Shown one piece after another: positions 18,800 to 21,589 of a stretch of DNA of 21,589 nt; the first letter of the stretch is position 1, and every line of letters starts with the position of its first letter. The stretch is from Silene noctiflora (Eukaryota; Streptophyta; Magnoliopsida; Caryophyllales; Caryophyllaceae). Made by a program: the position numbers and the translations under genes. The notes below the pieces were generated by a model, which saw only the letters and a program-made list of their open reading frames with translations, searched no databases and was not told the DNA's origin. The stretch lies in contig VHZZ01032640.1 in assembly GCA_009801015.1 (NCBI GenBank), positions 1 through 21,589 on the forward strand, in the 5' to 3' direction.

Positions 18800-20578
18800 A
18801 CAGCTCCTGTCTACCATCGACCATATTAAACTTTCCTAGCTTCCATTGAGACCTTAGTCGAGACATTACCTTACTTAGTAGGGGTTTCCACTTCTTTGTT
18901 TGTTCTTTGCAAAGGTGATCAGAACGAAGCACTCTCAATAAAGAAAGTAAGCTCCCGCCAGCACAACTCCTTTCCGATGCTGATGAAAGGCTAGTCTAGG
19001 ACGAGTATATAACCTTGTGATTATGGGACGATCATGTCTTCACTTCAAGTAGAACTTTTCTTTCTTCTTCTAATCCATACATTAAGACTAATTTGGGGGA
19101 AAGCGCTTGACCCATCTTTTTTAAGAATTTAGGAAAAGAAGCCTTTCAGATCCGAATGAGGCTCTTGGTCTTCCTCTCTTTCGACCGAGATTATGCAGAA
19201 GTTTGTTTGATTTTTATGGTAATCAGCACAGAGGGGATCTTTCTTTCTCGGTTCCATACATTTCTTTCAGTCTTCACTCTTGAAATCAAGTAAATTCTAT
19301 CTTTGTTAAAATGCCCTTATCAAATCTCTTTTAAAATGGACTCTTACCATAAGCCATAATAAAGAAAGAGAAAGGGAAGAAGATCAAACTACTGGCCCGC
19401 TTTCTCCTACAATAATCTAAGTAACAGGTGCACGATCGGAAAGAAAGCTCCTTTTCTTTATTCGCTAACGTCAGTCAAAGAGGGTGGGGCTTGAAAAAAG
19501 GAGAGCAAGGTGAAGCTAGGTCAACGGAAAGGTAGCTAGGCTTAGTTATGTGTGGAAAAAGCTTTTTCTTTAGGTTCGGAATACTGTTGGTCGAGCTTCA
19601 AAATGCAAGATAGAAAGTTGAGGTAGGCCCCTAGCAAAGATGGCTTCTAGTCCTTATTATATTCTACTTATTATAATTAATGAGGTACTCATTTTAATCG
19701 ATTAAACCTTTGAATCTTCTCCATGAACACTAGCACCGGCTTCATGCTCATGTCCAACTGCCCCTCCGGCAACGTCTCGAACAGACGATTCAAGATAAGC
19801 TTGTTCCATAAGGGGAGGGGGGGTAAGTCTTAGGAAGGTAGGCTCAAGCAGGAATTGAATGTGGGTTTAGCTCTTTCATTACTTCTCCACGACCGGCGCT
19901 TTTAGCTGTTTTACTGCTTTGGCTTGTGACTCAACTTGCCTTGAGCTAAGCTCCGAAGCAACAACAGAGAGCGCTCCAAGATCAAAGGGTCTCACTCGGG
20001 ATTCAATGAGGAAGATCAAGGTGGGCTTTTACCAGTATAAAATATAAGAAGCCGTTGAGACGAAACCTTCCTTGGAGCAGAATACTTATCCTATCAAGTG
20101 GACGAATACAGGACAGCCAATCCACGTTAAGCAAGTGAAAAAACTTTCATCTATCTTCAAGACGGCAGAGGCTATGGTGCCTCATTCTTATCTTTCTTAT
20201 TAAGCAGTGATATAACCAACCCCAAACCCCAAAGTGATTTATAGCTCGAGGAGGAAGAAGGGGCCCTGTGGTCCTACCTTAGACAAGCATATTACCCTAC
20301 TTTATCTAGGGGGAAAGCTTTCACATCACAACACGAGATAAGCTTCCGTCCTCGACATAAGAACCTCTCTCAGACCTATTTCTTGGTAAGCTTGCTTAGT
20401 CTTCTCGCTCTAAAAAAGTATAATCCGCTTTTGCTTGCCGCTACTAACGAAGTCTGTATTGAGTCCATGTGACCCATATAATTAAGATTCTGGAAGTCAA
20501 GCTTTAATCGCGTATAACTGAGTACTTACCCTCTCTTTGTCATGTAAGGCTCGCTTTATCATGATCAGTTTTGCAAAC
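18800..20578. other. Gene-less spacer
   Basis: No gene is supported. A 49-codon minus-strand frame (19879-20028) without ATG has an unusually protein-like, Ala/Val/Glu/Lys-rich helical composition, but is too short to call. No tRNA or repeat was noticed. Confidence 0.5.
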
Positions 20579-20596
20579 TTAATATCATAAGAGAAA
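20579..20596 (+). promoter_or_regulatory. Best promoter-like site (extended consensus)
   Basis: The core cataagaga (20586-20594) is exact, and the extended segment matches the eudicot mitochondrial consensus AAAATATCATAAGAGAAG as I recall it at 15 of 18 positions, with an AT-rich box upstream (ttttgcaaacttaatat). Initiation would fall in the final GAGA. An ATG ORF begins at 20611, only about 17 nt further on, so the leader would be unusually short unless the real product lies elsewhere downstream. Confidence 0.5.
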
Positions 20597-20610
20597 ACAC
20601 AAACAACAGG

Positions 20611-20769
20611 ATGATATCCTCGTTCTACGTTGACATATTATTTTATTTTCTTACTATATGGTCTGGTGTTCTTACTCGCCTCCTCCTAGGAGTCATTCGA
20701 CCGAGGATAAGTTTTTTTAGACTGGGATCGGGGAAACAAAATCTAATCCAATTCAGGAGCGTCGAGTGA
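20611..20769 (+). CDS. Unrecognised ORF, 52 aa, N-terminal membrane helix
   Basis: The ORF starts at ATG 20611 and ends at TGA 20767-20769. Residues about 5-29 form a strong hydrophobic segment (ILFYFLTIWSGVLTRLLLGV in the middle), followed by a basic, polar tail; this is the layout of a small single-pass membrane protein with its positive side after the helix. It starts about 17 nt after the best promoter-like site in the window. The same frame goes on past TGA stops at 20767, 20794 and 20893 without TAA or TAG. I cannot match it to any mitochondrial gene. The opposite strand carries an 88-aa ATG ORF. Confidence 0.3.
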   Translation: MISSFYVDILFYFLTIWSGVLTRLLLGVIRPRISFFRLGSGKQNLIQFRSVE

Positions 20770-20909
20770 AAGATTGGATCAGGGTGGTCGAAGTGAAGAG
20801 ATGAAGCCAACCAAGCGCCAGCCTGTGGTGCGGTAGTGGTATCTAATGTAAACAGCAGTTGTTCTAGTAGTTCCAAACGAAGCCATAGGGGGTGAACCTT
20901 ATGATGCAT
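20643..20909 (-). CDS. Unrecognised ORF, 88 aa, antisense to the 52-aa ORF
   Basis: The minus-strand ORF runs from ATG 20909 to TAA 20643-20645. The product is rich in His, Leu and Pro, with a helical Leu-rich start (about residues 8-20) and a very basic end (MTPRRRRVRTPDH). It looks protein-like but fits no family I know. There is no minus-strand promoter core upstream, while the plus strand has one. If the plus-strand transcript is real this would be its antisense shadow. Confidence 0.17.
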   Translation of the reverse strand: MHHKVHPLWLRLELLEQLLFTLDTTTAPQAGAWLASSLHFDHPDPIFHSTLLNWIRFCFPDPSLKKLILGRMTPRRRRVRTPDHIVRK

Positions 20910-20912
20910 CAC

Positions 20913-21577
20913 TATAATAGGAATATGCCTGATCTAAAGTAAAGTCTAACTTACGGTTGAAGACGGAGATGAGATAGACAATGTAGTGGTAGATGTGATT
21001 AAAGCAGGTATTGCTGTGCATTCCCGTTAATGGCTCTTTTTAAATAATTACACATCTTACTTAGTACCTTCTTGCTATGGAAGACTCCTATCTATAAGGG
21101 TTAAGGCGGGAGACTCTTTTCGCGATAACTTCGAAGTTCGATTGCTTAGATTATAATATGTAATTAGAGCCCAACTCTAATGATGCTTTCAAGCGTTTCT
21201 AATGTTTATTGTGTAATGACTGTTACCTGGCCAAAAGGCCGGGGCTCCTACTGCTTATCCTAATTATGAGCTGTAAGTAAGGCTATTTCTGAACGAAGAA
21301 GCAGAATACTTGGGGCGAACGAGTGGAGCGTATGTAACGAGAATAAAGAAGCTCTATAAAGCAAATTCCAAATGAAGCGAGTGAAATAGCCCTAATATAA
21401 TATAAGAATTTAAAGATATACAGCGAGCAGAATGTGAGCTAGTGTACGTGAGTCGGTTGCCATTCGAAATAGATTATTGGATCCCCTACAATATTATTTC
21501 GTAATTAGATGAAAGATTTAATGGGCGGATCCAGATCGGTCCTTCTCAAAAGGCTATCTTAGGTATATTTCAGGTAG
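20913..21577. other. Gene-less spacer
   Basis: No gene or RNA was found in the last stretch before the terminal A-tract. Confidence 0.6.
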
Positions 21578-21589
21578 AAAAAAAAAAAA
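21578..21589. repeat. A12 homopolymer at the right end
   Basis: The window closes with twelve A residues on the same strand as the A11 at the left end, consistent with a circular molecule or contig cut at a homopolymer. Confidence 0.9.

Noticed and set aside
18582..18999. Plus frame with two stops in about 139 codons, protein-like in places
   Set aside because: It needs two internal TAA stops to be ignored, and scanning many frames makes such a run unremarkable.
1..21589. LTR retrotransposon or other nuclear transposon insertion
   Set aside because: No long terminal repeats, no tRNA-Met-type primer binding site and no reverse transcriptase or integrase motifs were seen.
1..21589. CRISPR array or bacterial operon structure
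   Set aside because: No regularly spaced repeats, no run of adjacent long ORFs and no ribosome-binding pattern; stop codons are frequent in all frames.

Overview
The window looks like gene-poor plant mitochondrial DNA, most likely from a eudicot. The evidence is indirect. GC content is roughly 40% by eye. CpG is not depleted (for example the CG-rich runs near 15060 and 18751), which argues against methylated nuclear DNA. Purine and pyrimidine runs, TAG-rich patches and short scattered repeats resemble angiosperm mitochondrial spacers. Three exact plus-strand copies and one near copy of the eudicot mitochondrial promoter core CRTAAGAGA are present. I recognise no standard mitochondrial protein gene (nad, cob, cox, atp, ccm, mttB, matR, rpl, rps), no rRNA, no intact tRNA and no obvious plastid insert on either strand. 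Both ends lie in an A-tract (A11 at the start, A12 at the end), as expected if a small circular molecule or contig was opened at a homopolymer. A gene-less ('empty') chromosome of a multichromosomal mitochondrial genome is the simplest reading, but it is an inference.

Layout. 1-5890 is spacer with hairpins and a few weak minus-strand open frames (3156-3413, 4042-4338). 5894-7490 holds a small minus-strand ORF, a promoter-like site at 6125, a 69-aa ORF, a stem-loop just after its stop codon, and a 68-aa ORF. 8515-9970 holds a short tandem repeat, a promoter-like site at 8761 and a 75-aa ORF with a membrane segment. 10184-10982 has a promoter-like site followed by the longest ATG ORF (139 aa) and a GC-richer patch. 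11596-12283 and 15907-16437 are long frames broken by single TGA stops (plus one frameshift in the first). 13721-18800 contains further unrecognised ORFs, a weak tRNA-Lys-like segment at 14681-14750, and two GC-rich stem-loops at 18089 and 18368. 20579-20909 has another promoter-like site just ahead of a 52-aa membrane-type ORF, opposite an 88-aa ORF on the minus strand.

No ORF here matches a protein family I know. At this base composition (about 6% stop codons per frame) a handful of open frames of 100 codons or more is expected by chance in six frames of 21.6 kb, so the observed set does not demonstrate coding. The CDS entries are candidates with low confidence. The best leads are those where a promoter-like motif, an ORF and sometimes a downstream hairpin lie in the right order.
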